Positions 45,521 through 57,148 of a stretch of DNA of 64,000 nucleotides are shown piece by piece. Location of the stretch: assembly GCF_900291015.1 (NCBI RefSeq), contig NZ_OLKL01000010.1, positions 248,367 through 312,366 on the forward strand, in the 5' to 3' direction. How positions within the stretch are numbered: the first letter of the stretch is position 1; every line of letters begins with the position of its first letter. Source of the stretch: Pseudomonas persica (GTDB lineage: Bacteria > Pseudomonadota > Gammaproteobacteria > Pseudomonadales > Pseudomonadaceae). The notes below the pieces were generated by a model. The model saw only the letters and a program-made list of their open reading frames with translations, was not told the origin of the DNA and searched no databases. The position numbers and the translations under genes are program-made.

Positions 45521-46972
45521 TCAGAAGCCGTTGGGGGCACGGGTGTGCCAGTCGGTCACTTGCTGGTAGCGGTGCGCGACGTTGAGCAGGCGGCCTTCCT
45601 GGAAGTATGGCGCCAGCAGTTGCACGCCGACCGGCAGGCCGTCGACGAAGCCGGCTGGCATCGACAGGCCTGGCAGGCCCGCCAGGTTGGCGGTGATGGT
45701 GTAGACGTCTTCCAGGTAGGCGGCGACCGGGTCGCTGCTCTTGGCGCCGAGTTTCCAGGCCGGGTTTGGCGTGGTCGGGCCGAGGATCAGGTCGACGTCG
45801 TTGAAGGCGGCCATGAAGTCGTTCTTGATCAGGCGGCGGATCTGCTGCGCCTTCACGTAGTAGGCGTCATAGTAGCCGGCCGACAGGGCGTAGGTACCAA
45901 CCATGATACGGCGCTGCACTTCGACGCCGAAGCCTTCGCCACGGGAGCGCTTGTACAGGTCGGTGAGGTCTTTCGGGTTCTCGCAGCGGTAACCGAAGCG
46001 CACGCCGTCGAAACGCGACAGGTTGGACGAGGCTTCAGCGGGGGCGATCACGTAGTAGGCCGGGATGGCGTGCTGCATGTTCGGCAGGCTGATTTCCTTG
46101 ACTACCGCGCCGAGCTTTTCCAGCTCCTTGACGCTGGCCTGGACCAGGGCGGCGATGCGTGGGTCAAGGCCGGCACCGAAGTACTCCTTCGGCAGGCCGA
46201 TGCGCAGGCCTTGCAGCGAAGCATTGAGGTTGGCGCTGTAGTCCGGCACCGGCTCTTCGATGCTGGTGGAGTCCTTGGCGTCGAAACCGGCCATGCCTTG
46301 CAGCAGCAGGGCGCAGTCTTCGGCGGTACGGGCCAGCGGGCCGCCCTGGTCGAGGCTGGAGGCGTAGGCGATCATGCCCCAGCGCGACACGCGACCGTAG
46401 GTCGGCTTGAGGCCGGTGAGGTTGGTCAGTGCCGCCGGCTGGCGGATCGAGCCGCCGGTGTCGGTGCCGGTGGTGGCTGGCAGCAGGCGCGCAGCCACCG
46501 CCGCGGCCGAACCACCCGACGAGCCGCCCGGGACGTGCTCGAGGTTCCAGGGGTTCTTCACCGCGCCGTAGTGGCTGGATTCGTTGGCCGAACCCATGGC
46601 GAATTCGTCCATGTTGGTCTTGCCCAGGGTGACCATGCCGGCTTCGGCCAGCTTGGCAACCACGGTGGCGTCATACGGTGCCTTGAAGTTGTCGAGCATC
46701 TTCGAGCCGCAGCTGGTGCGGACGCCGTTGGTGCAGAACAGGTCCTTGTGGGCGATCGGGGCACCCAGCAGCGCGCCGGTTTCGCCAGCGGCGCGACGGG
46801 CGTCGGCGGCACGCGCCTGGCCCAGGGCCAGGTCTTCGGTGACGCTGATGAAGCTGTTGATTTGCGGGTCGAGCTGCTTGATGCGCGCCAGCAGGGCGCC
46901 GGTCAGCTCTTCGGAGGAAAACGACTTGTCGGCGAGTCCGCGGGCGATCTCGGCCAGGGTCAATTGATGCAT
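45521..46972 (-). CDS. gatA: Asp/Glu-tRNA amidotransferase subunit A
   Basis: This 483-residue amidase-signature subunit releases ammonia from glutamine. The catalytic Ser-cisSer-Lys set is visible: Lys in [16 protein letters not shown], Ser residues in [20 protein letters not shown], and [20 protein letters not shown]. It runs in the gatCAB operon. Ammonia is channelled to GatB. Confidence 0.97.
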   Translation of the reverse strand: MHQLTLAEIARGLADKSFSSEELTGALLARIKQLDPQINSFISVTEDLALGQARAADARRAAGETGALLGAPIAHKDLFCTNGVRTSCGSKMLDNFKAPYDATVVAKLAEAGMVTLGKTNMDEFAMGSANESSHYGAVKNPWNLEHVPGGSSGGSAAAVAARLLPATTGTDTGGSIRQPAALTNLTGLKPTYGRVSRWGMIAYASSLDQGGPLARTAEDCALLLQGMAGFDAKDSTSIEEPVPDYSANLNASLQGLRIGLPKEYFGAGLDPRIAALVQASVKELEKLGAVVKEISLPNMQHAIPAYYVIAPAEASSNLSRFDGVRFGYRCENPKDLTDLYKRSRGEGFGVEVQRRIMVGTYALSAGYYDAYYVKAQQIRRLIKNDFMAAFNDVDLILGPTTPNPAWKLGAKSSDPVAAYLEDVYTITANLAGLPGLSMPAGFVDGLPVGVQLLAPYFQEGRLLNVAHRYQQVTDWHTRAPNGF

Positions 46973-46987
46973 GGCAGGCTCTATCCC

Positions 46988-47275
46988 TTACTCGATGACT
47001 TTGGGAACCAGGTACAGACCGCTTTCGGTCGACGGCGCGATGGCCTGGTAGGCGTCGCGCTGGTTGCTCTCGGTGACCTGGTCGGGACGCAGGCGCTGGC
47101 TGGCCTCCAGGGGGTGGGCCAGGGGCTCGATGCCAGTAGTGTCGACCGCTTGCATCTGGTCGACCAGCCCGAGAATGCTGTTCAGTGCGTCGGTAATGCG
47201 TGGCAGTTCGCCATCATTCAGGCCCAGACGGGCCAGATGGGCGATCTTTTCCACGTCGCAGCGTTCAAGCGCCAT
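46988..47275 (-). CDS. gatC: Asp/Glu-tRNA amidotransferase subunit C
   Basis: This 95-residue subunit wraps around GatA and GatB. Motifs: [40 protein letters not shown] and [23 protein letters not shown] 47275 has GGAG 7 bp upstream; a longer frame start is not needed. It is first in gatCAB and divergent from mreB. Confidence 0.96.
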
Positions 47276-47321
47276 GGGGATCTCCAGGGGAAACAAAGAC
47301 CGGAATTTGGCTCCGGAGTGA

Positions 47322-48518
<1,197 letters not shown>

Positions 48519-48547
48519 TCCCGCTCGCTGTTCACGAGCGCCCGGTT

Positions 48548-48576
48548 TACAGGTAGTACGCACAGTGCTACCTGTA
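48548..48576 (+). other. hairpin between mreB and mreC
   Basis: TACAGGTAG (48548-48556) pairs with CTACCTGTA (48568-48576), and three further pairs extend inward to a 5-nt loop GCACA. No T-tract follows. It lies 29 bp after mreB and 109 bp before mreC, suited to partial termination or mRNA processing so that MreB exceeds MreC. Confidence 0.6.
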
Positions 48577-48684
48577 TGTACTGGGCTGGCGCCCGTTTGC
48601 GGCGCCGTATCCGTCAACCCGCAACCAGGCTGGTGCGTTGTCCCATGTCCAATGACCTCCTGAGTCGTCCACGAGGAACGGCCC

Positions 48685-49749
48685 ATTAAACCGCTTTTCT
48701 CCAAGGGCCCTTCGCTGGGCGTTCGCCTGCTCGTCCTGGTGGTGATGTCGGTCGCGTTGATGGTTATCGACGCGCGCTTCGACGTGCTCAAGCCGGTGCG
48801 CAGCCAGATGGGCCTGGTACTCATGGAGTCGTACTGGATCACCGACCTGCCGCAGCGTGCTTGGCAGGGGGTGGCCGGCCAGTTCGGCAGCCGCAACGAA
48901 CTGATCGCCGAAAACGAAAAGCTCAAGACCGAAGCCCTGCTGCTGCAGGGGCGCCTGCAGAAGCTGGCGGCCCTGACCGAGCAGAACGTGCGCCTGCGCG
49001 AGTTGCTCAACTCCTCGGCGCTGGTCAACGAAAAGGTCGAAGTGGCCGAGCTGATCGGTGTCGACCCCAACCCGTTCACCCACCGCATCCTGATCAACAA
49101 GGGCGAGCGTGATGGTGTGTTCCTTGGTCAGCCGGTGCTCGATGCCCGTGGCCTGATGGGCCAGGTGGTCGAGCTGATGCCCTATACCTCGCGAGTACTG
49201 TTGCTGACCGACACCACCCATAGCATCCCGGTGCAGGTCAACCGCAACGGCCTGCGCGCCATCGCCAGCGGTACCGGCAACCCGGAGCGCCTGGAGCTGC
49301 GCCATGTGGCCGATACCGCCGACATCAAGGAAGGCGACCTGCTGGTCAGTTCCGGCATGGGGCAACGTTTCCCGGCCGGCTACCCGGTGGCCACGGTCAA
49401 CGAAGTGATTCACGATTCCGGCCAGCCGTTTGCCATCGTTCGCGCCATCCCCACCGCCGCGCTCAACCGTAGCCGTTACATGCTGCTGGTGTTCAGCGAC
49501 CGGCGCAGCCCGGAGCAGCGCGCCACCGATGCCGCCATTGCCCAGGAAGAAGCAGACCGCAAGGGCACCTCGGCGCCAGGCCAGCCGACGGCTACGGGCG
49601 AGCAGGGTACACCTGCCGGCAGCGCGCCTGGCGCGCCGGCCACACCCGCGACCCCGGCAGCCCCGGCTGTGCAACCTGCAGTCCCGGCAGCCGCACCTGC
49701 CACGCCGGCTGCAGCGCCTGCCGCACCCGCTCATACCCGGAGGCAATGA
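48685..49749 (+). CDS. mreC: rod-shape protein MreC, probable ATT start
   Basis: This 354-residue bitopic protein links MreB to periplasmic wall enzymes. After the start it reads KPLFSKGPSLGVRLLVLVVM, the family N-terminus and membrane helix, then a coiled coil (NELIAENEKLKTEALLLQGR) and beta-domains (LINKGERDGVFLGQPVLDAR, GDLLVSSGMGQRFPAGYPVA). The first standard start, GTG 48739, would remove much of the helix. ATT 48685 is the only candidate between the upstream TGA (48661) and there; it has GAGGA about 7 bp upstream. The last 60 residues are an Ala/Pro-rich tail. Confidence 0.93.
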   Translation: MKPLFSKGPSLGVRLLVLVVMSVALMVIDARFDVLKPVRSQMGLVLMESYWITDLPQRAWQGVAGQFGSRNELIAENEKLKTEALLLQGRLQKLAALTEQNVRLRELLNSSALVNEKVEVAELIGVDPNPFTHRILINKGERDGVFLGQPVLDARGLMGQVVELMPYTSRVLLLTDTTHSIPVQVNRNGLRAIASGTGNPERLELRHVADTADIKEGDLLVSSGMGQRFPAGYPVATVNEVIHDSGQPFAIVRAIPTAALNRSRYMLLVFSDRRSPEQRATDAAIAQEEADRKGTSAPGQPTATGEQGTPAGSAPGAPATPATPAAPAVQPAVPAAAPATPAAAPAAPAHTRRQ

Positions 49750-50237
49750 TGGCTGCATCACGCCGCAACAACGGCTGGGTCATCTGGCTGACTTTCGCCA
49801 TCGGCCTGCTGCTCAGTGTCTCGCCCATGCCGCAGTTCATGGAAGTGTTCCGGCCCATGTGGCTGGCCCTGCTGGTGTCGTTCTGGACTCTTGCCGTACC
49901 GAACAAGGTCGGCATGACCACGGCGTTCGTGCTGGGCCTGGCCGAGGACGTGCTCTACGGCACCCTGCTGGGGCAGAATGCGCTGATCCTTACTCTGATC
50001 ACCTTCCTGGTGCTGTCCTTGCAGCAGCGCCTGCGCATGTTCCCCATGTGGCAGCAGAGCCTGGTGATCCTGGTGATCTTCGGCATTGCCCAGCTGATCC
50101 AGCTGTGGCTCAGCGCGCTGACCGGCAACCGCTTGCCCACCCTGGCGCTGGTCTGGTCGGCGGTGATCAGTGCCTTGCTCTGGCCGTGGATCAGCTTCGC
50201 CCTGCGCGACCTGCGCCGACGTTTGCATATCAACTGA
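49746..50237 (+). CDS. mreD: rod-shape protein MreD
   Basis: This 163-residue inner-membrane protein has about five helices (WVIWLTFAIGLLLSVSP, MWLALLVSFWTLAVP, MTTAFVLGLAEDVLYGTLLG, LILTLITFLVLSLQQRLRMF). It completes MreBCD. The start overlaps the mreC stop by 4 bp (ATGA). Confidence 0.95.
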   Translation: MMAASRRNNGWVIWLTFAIGLLLSVSPMPQFMEVFRPMWLALLVSFWTLAVPNKVGMTTAFVLGLAEDVLYGTLLGQNALILTLITFLVLSLQQRLRMFPMWQQSLVILVIFGIAQLIQLWLSALTGNRLPTLALVWSAVISALLWPWISFALRDLRRRLHIN

Positions 50238-50270
50238 CGGCGCTGCCGCGACTGACAGGGAGATGTCTGC

Positions 50271-50870
50271 ATGACCCCGCTTTACCTGGCCTCCGGCTCG
50301 CCCCGTCGTCGTGAACTGCTGACCCAGATCGGCGTGCCGTTCAGCGTCGTCAGCGCCGCCATCGATGAAACCCCATTGCCCAACGAAGGTGTTTCGGCCT
50401 ACGCCGTGCGCCTGGCGCGCGCCAAGGCACAGGCGGGTCTTGCCCATCTGGGCGGGCCCGGCGTGGTGCTGGGGGCGGACACCGTGGTGTCGGCGAAGGG
50501 GCAGATCCTGGGCAAACCCCATGACCGTGAGCAGGCCATGGCCATGCTCGCCGAACTCTCCGATGACCATCATCAGGTGATTACCGCCGTGGCGGTGACT
50601 GACGGCGAGCGCTGCCTGGACGTTTGTGTCGGCACACACGTTTACTTCCGTGCCATCAGCCCTGCGGAAGCGGAGCGCTACTGGGCTACCGGCGAACCGA
50701 TGGACAAGGCTGGAGGCTATGCGATCCAAGGCCTGGGGGCGGTTTTCGTCAAGGAGCTGGTGGGGAGTTATTCAGCCGTGGTCGGGCTCCCGCTGTTTGA
50801 AACCGCTCGCTTGCTGGAAGCGTTTTCCATTCCATGCTGGCAGCAACACGAGGTATCAGCACAGCGCTAG
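50271..50870 (+). CDS. maf: Maf nucleotide pyrophosphatase (YhdE type)
   Basis: This 199-residue house-cleaning enzyme hydrolyses non-canonical or dTTP/UTP nucleotides. Motifs: [40 protein letters not shown], and the specificity region [20 protein letters not shown], which resembles YhdE (dTTP/UTP) more than YceF. It is conserved between mreD and rng in proteobacteria. Confidence 0.93.
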   Translation: MTPLYLASGSPRRRELLTQIGVPFSVVSAAIDETPLPNEGVSAYAVRLARAKAQAGLAHLGGPGVVLGADTVVSAKGQILGKPHDREQAMAMLAELSDDHHQVITAVAVTDGERCLDVCVGTHVYFRAISPAEAERYWATGEPMDKAGGYAIQGLGAVFVKELVGSYSAVVGLPLFETARLLEAFSIPCWQQHEVSAQR

Positions 50871-50924
50871 CCAGCGACCCGACCGCGATCCATCATTACC
50901 GAATACCTTTGACGAGAGCCTGCC

Positions 50925-52382
50925 ATGAGTGAAGAGATCCTGATCAACATCACCCCGATGGAGTCACGCGTGGCGGTGGTGGAAAACGGGGTGCTGCAGG
51001 AAGTACACGTCGAGCGCACCCAGCGCCGGGGCATCGTCGGCAATATCTACAAAGGCAAGGTGGTGCGCGTGCTGCCGGGCATGCAGGCAGCCTTCGTCGA
51101 CATCGGCCTGGAGCGTGCGGCGTTCATCCACGCCTCGGAAATATCCCAGCGCGAAGGCTCGGCGGTAGAGAACATCACCGCCCTGGTGCATGAAGGCCAG
51201 GCCCTGGTGGTGCAAGTGACCAAGGACCCGATCGGCACCAAGGGCGCGCGTCTGACCACCCAGCTGTCGATCCCGTCGCGCTACCTGGTGTACATGCCGC
51301 GCAGCAGCCATGTTGGCATTTCCCTGAAGATCGAAGACGAAGCCGAGCGCGAGCGCCTCAAGCAGGTGGTGAGCGACTGCATGGAAAGCGAGAACATCAA
51401 GGACGCTGGCGGTTTCATCCTGCGCACCGCCGCCGAAGGCGCACGCGCTGAAGAGATCTTGCAGGACATCCGCTACCTGCGCCGCCTGTGGGAGCAGATC
51501 GGCACCCAGATCAAGACCTGCGGCGCGCCCATGGTCATCTACGAGGACCTGGGCCTGGCCCTGCGTACCCTGCGTGACCTGGTCAACCCGAAGATCGAGA
51601 AGATCCGCATCGACTCGCGGGAAACCTTCCAGAAGACCACGCAGTTCGTGGGCGAGTTGATGCCGGAAATCGCCGACCGCCTCGAGCACTACCCGGGCGA
51701 ACGGCCGATCTTCGACCTGTACGGCGTCGAGGACGAGATCCAGCGCGCCCTGGAGCGCAAGGTGCCGCTCAAGTCCGGTGGCTACCTGGTGGTGGACCCG
51801 GCCGAAGCGATGACCACCATCGACGTGAACACCGGTGCTTTCGTCGGCCACCGCAACCTGGAAGAGACCATCTTCAAGACCAACCTCGAGGCCGCCACTG
51901 CCATTGCCCGGCAACTGCGCCTGCGCAACATCGGCGGCATCATCATCATCGACTTCATCGACATGGAAGACGAAGAGCACCAGCGCCAGGTGCTGCGCAC
52001 CCTGGAAAAGCAACTGGAGCGCGATCACGCCAAGACCAACATCATCGGCATCACCGAGCTGGGCCTGGTGCAGATGACCCGCAAGCGCACGCGGGAAAGC
52101 CTGGAGCAGGTGTTGTGCGAGCCGTGTCTGGCCTGCCAGGGCCGCGGCAAGCTGAAAACCCCCGAGACGATCTGTTACGAAATCTTCCGCGAGATCCTGC
52201 GCGAGGCCCGTGCCTACCAGGCTGAAGGTTACCGCGTGCTGGCCAACCAGAAGGTGGTCGACCGGCTGCTGGATGAAGAGTCCGGTAACGTCGCGGAACT
52301 GGAGGCCTTTATCGGCCGAACCATTCGTTTCCAGGTCGAGTCGATGTATTCGCAGGAACAATACGATGTGGTGCTGCTCTGA
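50925..52382 (+). CDS. rng: ribonuclease G
   Basis: This 485-residue single-strand endoribonuclease of the RNase E/G family matures the 16S rRNA 5' end. Features: S1 domain (RRGIVGNIYKGKVVRVLPGM, QAAFVDIGLERAAFIHASEI), 5'-sensor region, catalytic Asp residues in MTTIDVNTGAFVG and IIIIDFIDMEDEEHQRQVL, and the zinc-link Cys pair in CEPCLACQGRG. It lacks the RNase E C-terminal scaffold. Also called CafA. Confidence 0.96.
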   Translation: MSEEILINITPMESRVAVVENGVLQEVHVERTQRRGIVGNIYKGKVVRVLPGMQAAFVDIGLERAAFIHASEISQREGSAVENITALVHEGQALVVQVTKDPIGTKGARLTTQLSIPSRYLVYMPRSSHVGISLKIEDEAERERLKQVVSDCMESENIKDAGGFILRTAAEGARAEEILQDIRYLRRLWEQIGTQIKTCGAPMVIYEDLGLALRTLRDLVNPKIEKIRIDSRETFQKTTQFVGELMPEIADRLEHYPGERPIFDLYGVEDEIQRALERKVPLKSGGYLVVDPAEAMTTIDVNTGAFVGHRNLEETIFKTNLEAATAIARQLRLRNIGGIIIIDFIDMEDEEHQRQVLRTLEKQLERDHAKTNIIGITELGLVQMTRKRTRESLEQVLCEPCLACQGRGKLKTPETICYEIFREILREARAYQAEGYRVLANQKVVDRLLDEESGNVAELEAFIGRTIRFQVESMYSQEQYDVVLL

Positions 52383-52470
52383 GGCCTTATGATACGCGCC
52401 GCGGGTGGCCCGGGCTGGCAAAGCCGGCACGACGGGCCATCATGGATAAACGACCTGGAGGGCCATGGCC

Positions 52471-55400
52471 ATGGGACGTCTGACCCGCGTTCTTGTCGCC
52501 TTGACCCGCTGGAGCCTGGGCGTTTGCGCCCTGCTGGCGGTATTGGTGGCGCTGTATGTCAGCCTCGGCCGTGAACTGGTGCCGTTGGTGGCCGAGTACC
52601 GCGCGGATGTGGAGATCAAGGCCGAGCAGGCGTTGGGCCTGCCGGTTCGCGTCGGTGCCCTGGAAGGCCACTGGAGCGGCCTGGCGCCAGTGCTGCGGGT
52701 GCGCGACCTGCAACTGGGCGAGGGGGCCACGGCATTGCGCCTGGACGACGTCAAGGTGGTACCTGACGTCTGGGCCAGCCTTACCGCCCGTGAAGTACGT
52801 CTGGCTCGCATTCAGCTGGGTGGCCTGCAACTGATCCTGCGCGAGAACGAGCAGGGCGCCTGGAACCTCGAAGGCCTGCCGAAGAAAGACGACGCGCCGC
52901 TCGACCCGGCCGAGCTGCTGCAGCGCCTGCGCCAGCTGGGCCGCATCGATGTGTTCGACAGCCAGGTCACCCTGCACCCCTGGCAGCGTGACCCGTTGAC
53001 CCTGACTTACGTGAGTGCCGGCCTGCAGGCCGGAGCGTCGCGCCAGGCCCTGGACCTGCGTGCGACCCTGCCCGATGGCCAGCCACTGGCGCTGAACCTG
53101 CGCAGCCGTGCATCGGCCAACGCCTGGCGCGACGGCCAGGTCGAAGCCTACCTGAGCCTGCCGCAGAGTGACTGGGCGCGCTGGTTGCCGCCTCGCCTGC
53201 TGGGCCAGTGGCATGCCGACGCCTTGCGGGCAGGCGGCGAGTTCTGGGTCGTCTGGCGCAAGGGGCAGTTGCAGCAGGCCGTGGTGCGCCTCAATGCACC
53301 TGAGCTGCAGGGCGCCTTTGCCGGGCGCAAGGCGGCCACACTGAACAACCTGGCCCTGGGCGCCTGGTTCCAGCGCCGGGAGCAAGGCTTCGATGTGGTG
53401 GTCGATTCCCTGGCCATGGACATCGGCAAGAGCCGTTGGGAGTCGCACCTGCAATTGCAGCAGCGCCCTGGCGCGCACGCTGCCGCGGAAAGCTGGCAAG
53501 TGCAGGCCGACCGCCTCGATCTCACGCAGTTGACCCCGCTGATCGATGCCCTGGCGCCGTTGCCGGACAAGGTCATGGCCGTGGTCGATGGCCTGAAGGT
53601 GACCGGCGCGCTGCGCAATGTGCGCCTGGAAGCCCGGCCCAGGGCCGAGGGTGACCAGCGTCTGCAGTTCGAAGCCAACCTGGAGAAGGTCGGTTTCGAT
53701 GCCTATCACAATGCCCCGGCAGCCGGTAATGTCAGCGGCAGCATCAGCGGTGACCTTGGCCATGGCGAACTGCGCCTGGATACCGAGGCATTCATGCTGC
53801 ACCTGTATCCTATCTTCGCCAAACCCTGGCACTACCAGAAGGCCAATGCGCGCCTGACCTGGGCCTTGGACAAGGAAGGTTTCACCCTGGTCGCGCCTTA
53901 CCTCAAGGTACTGGGCGAGGAGGGCAAGATCGCCGGTGACTTCCTTATTCGCCTGTTGTTCGAAGAGGGCCGCGAGGACTACATGGACCTGCGCGTCGGC
54001 CTGACTGAAGGCGATGGCCGCTACACCGCCAAGTACCTGCCCGAGGTGCTCAGCCCGGCCCTCGACGAATGGCTGCGCAGCGCGATCGTCAAAGGCACGG
54101 TGGACGAAGGCTACTTCCAGTACCAGGGCTCGCTGAACCATGGTGTCGCACCGGAAGCCCGCAGCATCAGCCTGTTCTTCAAGGTGCGTGATGCAGCCCT
54201 GGACTTCCAGCCGGGCTGGCCGCAAGTGCAGCACGTGGATGGCGATGTGTTCATCGAGGACAGCGGTGTGCGCATCAAGGCCCAGCGCGGCGTGTTGCTC
54301 GACACCAAGGTCAGTGATGTGAGCGTCGATATCCCGCATGTCGACGAGGGCCAGCAAAGCCACCTGTACCTCGATGGCGACTTCGACGGCAGCCTGGGCG
54401 ATGGCCTGAAGATCCTCAAGGAAGCGCCAATCGGCACCGGTGAGATCTTCGCCGGCTGGGAGGGCGAGGGGCCGCTCAAGGGCAAGGTCAAACTCGACAT
54501 TCCGCTGGCCCGAGGGCAGCGGCCGAAAGTGCAGGTGGACTTTGCCACCAACGATGCGCGGCTGAAGGTCGCGCCGCCGAGCCTGGAGTTGAGCCAGTTG
54601 AAGGGTGACTTCAGTTTCGATTTCGACAAGGGCCTGAGCGGCAAGGGCATCAGCCTGCAGGCCTTCGGCAAGCCGGTGACGGCGCAAATCACCGCCGAAG
54701 GCCAGCCAGGGCAGATGCAGACCCGCATCAACGCCAATGGCCAGGTCTCGCTCAAGGCGCTGACCGACTGGCTGCAGTTCAACCAGGCCTTGCCGGCGTC
54801 CGGCAACCTGCCGTACCAGTTGCAGGTCAGCCTGGGTAGCCGGGATAACCGCCTGAGTGTCACCTCCAACCTCAAGGGCCTTGCCATCGACCTGCCGGCA
54901 CCGTTCGGCAAGGCTGCGGCGGATACCCGTGACAGCCGGTTCAGCATGAACCTGCAGGGCCCGGAGCGGCGCTTCGATGCGGTGTACGCCGACCTTGCCC
55001 GCTTTGCCTATGCTGCGCCGGTCGACAAGCTGCCCCTGGGCCGTGGCGAGTTGTTGCTGGGCACAGGTGACGCCCAGCTACCTGCCGGCCAGGGCCTGCG
55101 CGTGCGCGGGCATCTGGAGACGCTGGACCTGGCGCCCTGGCAAGAGCAGGCAGCGCGGCTGGCTGGTGACGACCCGGGCGGTAGCGCGCGGCAGAACCTG
55201 CAAGGCGTTGACCTGAGCATCGGTCAGTTGAAAGCCTTTGGCCTGGACCTGAACCAGGCCGTGGTGCGCCTGGCCCGTGGTGGCCCGGCCTGGGATTTGC
55301 GCCTCGACAGCAAGGAGGTCATCGGCAACGCCCGGGTGCCGGATGCCAAGGGCGCGCCCATGGTCGTGCGGTTGCAGACCTTGCGCCTGCCCGCTGCCAG

Positions 55401-56286
55401 CGCTGCTGAAAAGCAGGCCGAGGAGGGCCCGGACCCGCTGGCCTCGTTCGACCCGCGCAAAGTGCCGGCGCTGGACCTGAGCATCGACAAGCTCTACCGC
55501 GGTGATGACCTGTACGGCAGTGCGTCGCTCAAGCTGCGGCCTACCCCGCGCGGCGTGACCGCCAGTGATATCGACCTTGACTTCAAAGGCTTGCGTATCG
55601 ATGGTGGTGGCGGCTGGGAAGGCGAACCAGGCAGTACCAACAGCTGGTACAAAGGGCGCCTGGATGGCAAGGACCTGGCGGATGTGCTCAAGGCCTGGGG
55701 CTTTGCCCCGACCGTGACCAGCCGCGACTTCCGCCTGGATGTGGATGGCCGCTGGCCGGGTTCGCCGGCCTCGGTGAGCCTCAAGCGCTTCTCCGGCAGC
55801 ATGGACGCAGCGCTGCGCACCGGCCAGTTCGTCGAGGTCGAAGGCAGTGCCCAGGCGCTGCGGGTGTTCGGCCTGCTCAATTTCAACTCCATCGGCCGGC
55901 GCTTGCGCCTGGACTTCTCCGACCTGTTCGACAAGGGCCTGGCCTATGATCGGGTCAAAGGCTTGCTGGTGGCCAGTGACGGTGTCTACGTGACCCGCGA
56001 GCCAATCGCCGTGACCGGCCCGTCGAGCAACTTCGAGCTGGACGGTACCCTGGATCTGGTGCGCGACCGGGTCGATGCCAACCTGCAGGTGAGCCTGCCG
56101 GTGACCAACAACCTGCCGCTGGCGGCCCTGATTGTCGGCGCGCCGGCCGTGGGCGGGGCGCTGTTTCTGGTCGACCGGCTGATCGGCGACCGCGTGTCGC
56201 GCTTCGCCAGTGTGCACTACCGTGTCGAAGGGCCGGTGAAAGAGCCTAGAATCACATTTGTGAAACCTTTCGAGAAATCCCGCTAG
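52471..56286 (+). CDS. yhdP: AsmA-like phospholipid-transport protein YhdP
   Basis: This giant 1271-residue protein has an N-terminal membrane helix (LTRWSLGVCALLAVLVALYV) followed by a long periplasmic beta-groove of the DUF3971/AsmA2 type (KAEQALGLPVRVGALEGHWS, VEGSAQALRVFGLLNFNSIG, RLRLDFSDLFDKGLAYDRVK). Family members bridge inner and outer membranes for phospholipid movement. I chose ATG 52471 because GGAGG is 9 bp upstream; ATG 52465 is only 3 bp from it. Confidence 0.92.
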   Translation: MGRLTRVLVALTRWSLGVCALLAVLVALYVSLGRELVPLVAEYRADVEIKAEQALGLPVRVGALEGHWSGLAPVLRVRDLQLGEGATALRLDDVKVVPDVWASLTAREVRLARIQLGGLQLILRENEQGAWNLEGLPKKDDAPLDPAELLQRLRQLGRIDVFDSQVTLHPWQRDPLTLTYVSAGLQAGASRQALDLRATLPDGQPLALNLRSRASANAWRDGQVEAYLSLPQSDWARWLPPRLLGQWHADALRAGGEFWVVWRKGQLQQAVVRLNAPELQGAFAGRKAATLNNLALGAWFQRREQGFDVVVDSLAMDIGKSRWESHLQLQQRPGAHAAAESWQVQADRLDLTQLTPLIDALAPLPDKVMAVVDGLKVTGALRNVRLEARPRAEGDQRLQFEANLEKVGFDAYHNAPAAGNVSGSISGDLGHGELRLDTEAFMLHLYPIFAKPWHYQKANARLTWALDKEGFTLVAPYLKVLGEEGKIAGDFLIRLLFEEGREDYMDLRVGLTEGDGRYTAKYLPEVLSPALDEWLRSAIVKGTVDEGYFQYQGSLNHGVAPEARSISLFFKVRDAALDFQPGWPQVQHVDGDVFIEDSGVRIKAQRGVLLDTKVSDVSVDIPHVDEGQQSHLYLDGDFDGSLGDGLKILKEAPIGTGEIFAGWEGEGPLKGKVKLDIPLARGQRPKVQVDFATNDARLKVAPPSLELSQLKGDFSFDFDKGLSGKGISLQAFGKPVTAQITAEGQPGQMQTRINANGQVSLKALTDWLQFNQALPASGNLPYQLQVSLGSRDNRLSVTSNLKGLAIDLPAPFGKAAADTRDSRFSMNLQGPERRFDAVYADLARFAYAAPVDKLPLGRGELLLGTGDAQLPAGQGLRVRGHLETLDLAPWQEQAARLAGDDPGGSARQNLQGVDLSIGQLKAFGLDLNQAVVRLARGGPAWDLRLDSKEVIGNARVPDAKGAPMVVRLQTLRLPAASAAEKQAEEGPDPLASFDPRKVPALDLSIDKLYRGDDLYGSASLKLRPTPRGVTASDIDLDFKGLRIDGGGGWEGEPGSTNSWYKGRLDGKDLADVLKAWGFAPTVTSRDFRLDVDGRWPGSPASVSLKRFSGSMDAALRTGQFVEVEGSAQALRVFGLLNFNSIGRRLRLDFSDLFDKGLAYDRVKGLLVASDGVYVTREPIAVTGPSSNFELDGTLDLVRDRVDANLQVSLPVTNNLPLAALIVGAPAVGGALFLVDRLIGDRVSRFASVHYRVEGPVKEPRITFVKPFEKSR

Positions 56287-56294
56287 GAGTGCCC

Positions 56295-57146
56295 ATGAAG
56301 GCAGCGGTAATCCAGATGGTCAGCCAGGGCGATGTGCTGGCCAACCTGCAGCGCGCCGGTGCCCTGCTGGAGCAGGCCGCGTCTGGCGGTGCACGGCTGG
56401 CCGTGCTACCGGAAAACTTTGCCGCCATGGGCCGCAAGGACGCCGCTGCCATCGGTCGCGCCGAAGCGTTGGGCGAAGGGCCGATCCTGCCATGGTTGAA
56501 ACGCACCGCCCGCGACCTCAAGTTATGGATTGTCGCCGGTACCTTGCCATTGCCACCGGTCGGCCAGCCCGAGGCCAAGGCTCATGCCTGCTCGCTGCTG
56601 GTCGACGAACACGGTGAGGTGGCCGCACGCTATGACAAGCTGCACCTGTTCGACGTTGACGTTGCCGACAACCGTGGGCGCTACCGTGAGTCCGACGACT
56701 ACGCCCACGGCGCCCAGGTGGTGGTGGCCGATACGCCGCTGGGGCGACTGGGGCTGAGCGTGTGCTACGACCTGCGCTTCCCCGAACTGTACAGCGCACT
56801 GCGCGCCGCCGGCGCGGAGCTGATCACTGCGCCGGCCGCCTTTACTGCGGTAACGGGCGCGGCGCACTGGGAAGTGCTGGTGCGCGCCCGTGCCATCGAG
56901 ACCCAGTGCTACCTGCTGGCTGCGGCACAGGGGGGCACTCACCCGGGGCCGCGGGAAACCCATGGTCATGCGGCGATCGTCGACCCCTGGGGGCGCATCA
57001 TCGCGGAACAGGCGCAAGGTGAAGCAGTACTGCTCGCCGAGCGCGACATTGACGAACAAGCGTCCATCCGGGCGCGCATGCCGGTGGTATCGCACCGGCG
57101 CTTTTTCTCGCAGGGCGCGTTGCGGCCTGCGCACACCTCGGAGTGA
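56295..57146 (+). CDS. carbon-nitrogen hydrolase, nitrilase superfamily (Nit1-like)
   Basis: This 283-residue hydrolase has the Glu-Lys-Cys triad: [25 protein letters not shown] and [18 protein letters not shown]. The HxxLFDVDV pattern and context with tldD suit the deaminated-glutathione amidase group (NitA/Nit1), which repairs side products of transaminases. ATG 56295 has AGGAG 5 bp upstream. It is 8 bp after yhdP and overlaps no later start if tldD begins at 57149. Confidence 0.9.
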   Translation: MKAAVIQMVSQGDVLANLQRAGALLEQAASGGARLAVLPENFAAMGRKDAAAIGRAEALGEGPILPWLKRTARDLKLWIVAGTLPLPPVGQPEAKAHACSLLVDEHGEVAARYDKLHLFDVDVADNRGRYRESDDYAHGAQVVVADTPLGRLGLSVCYDLRFPELYSALRAAGAELITAPAAFTAVTGAAHWEVLVRARAIETQCYLLAAAQGGTHPGPRETHGHAAIVDPWGRIIAEQAQGEAVLLAERDIDEQASIRARMPVVSHRRFFSQGALRPAHTSE

Positions 57147-57148
57147 CT

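Noticed and set aside
52387..54687. 766-codon open frame opposite yhdP
   Set aside because: Shadow of yhdP caused by third-position GC; no motif or ribosome binding site.
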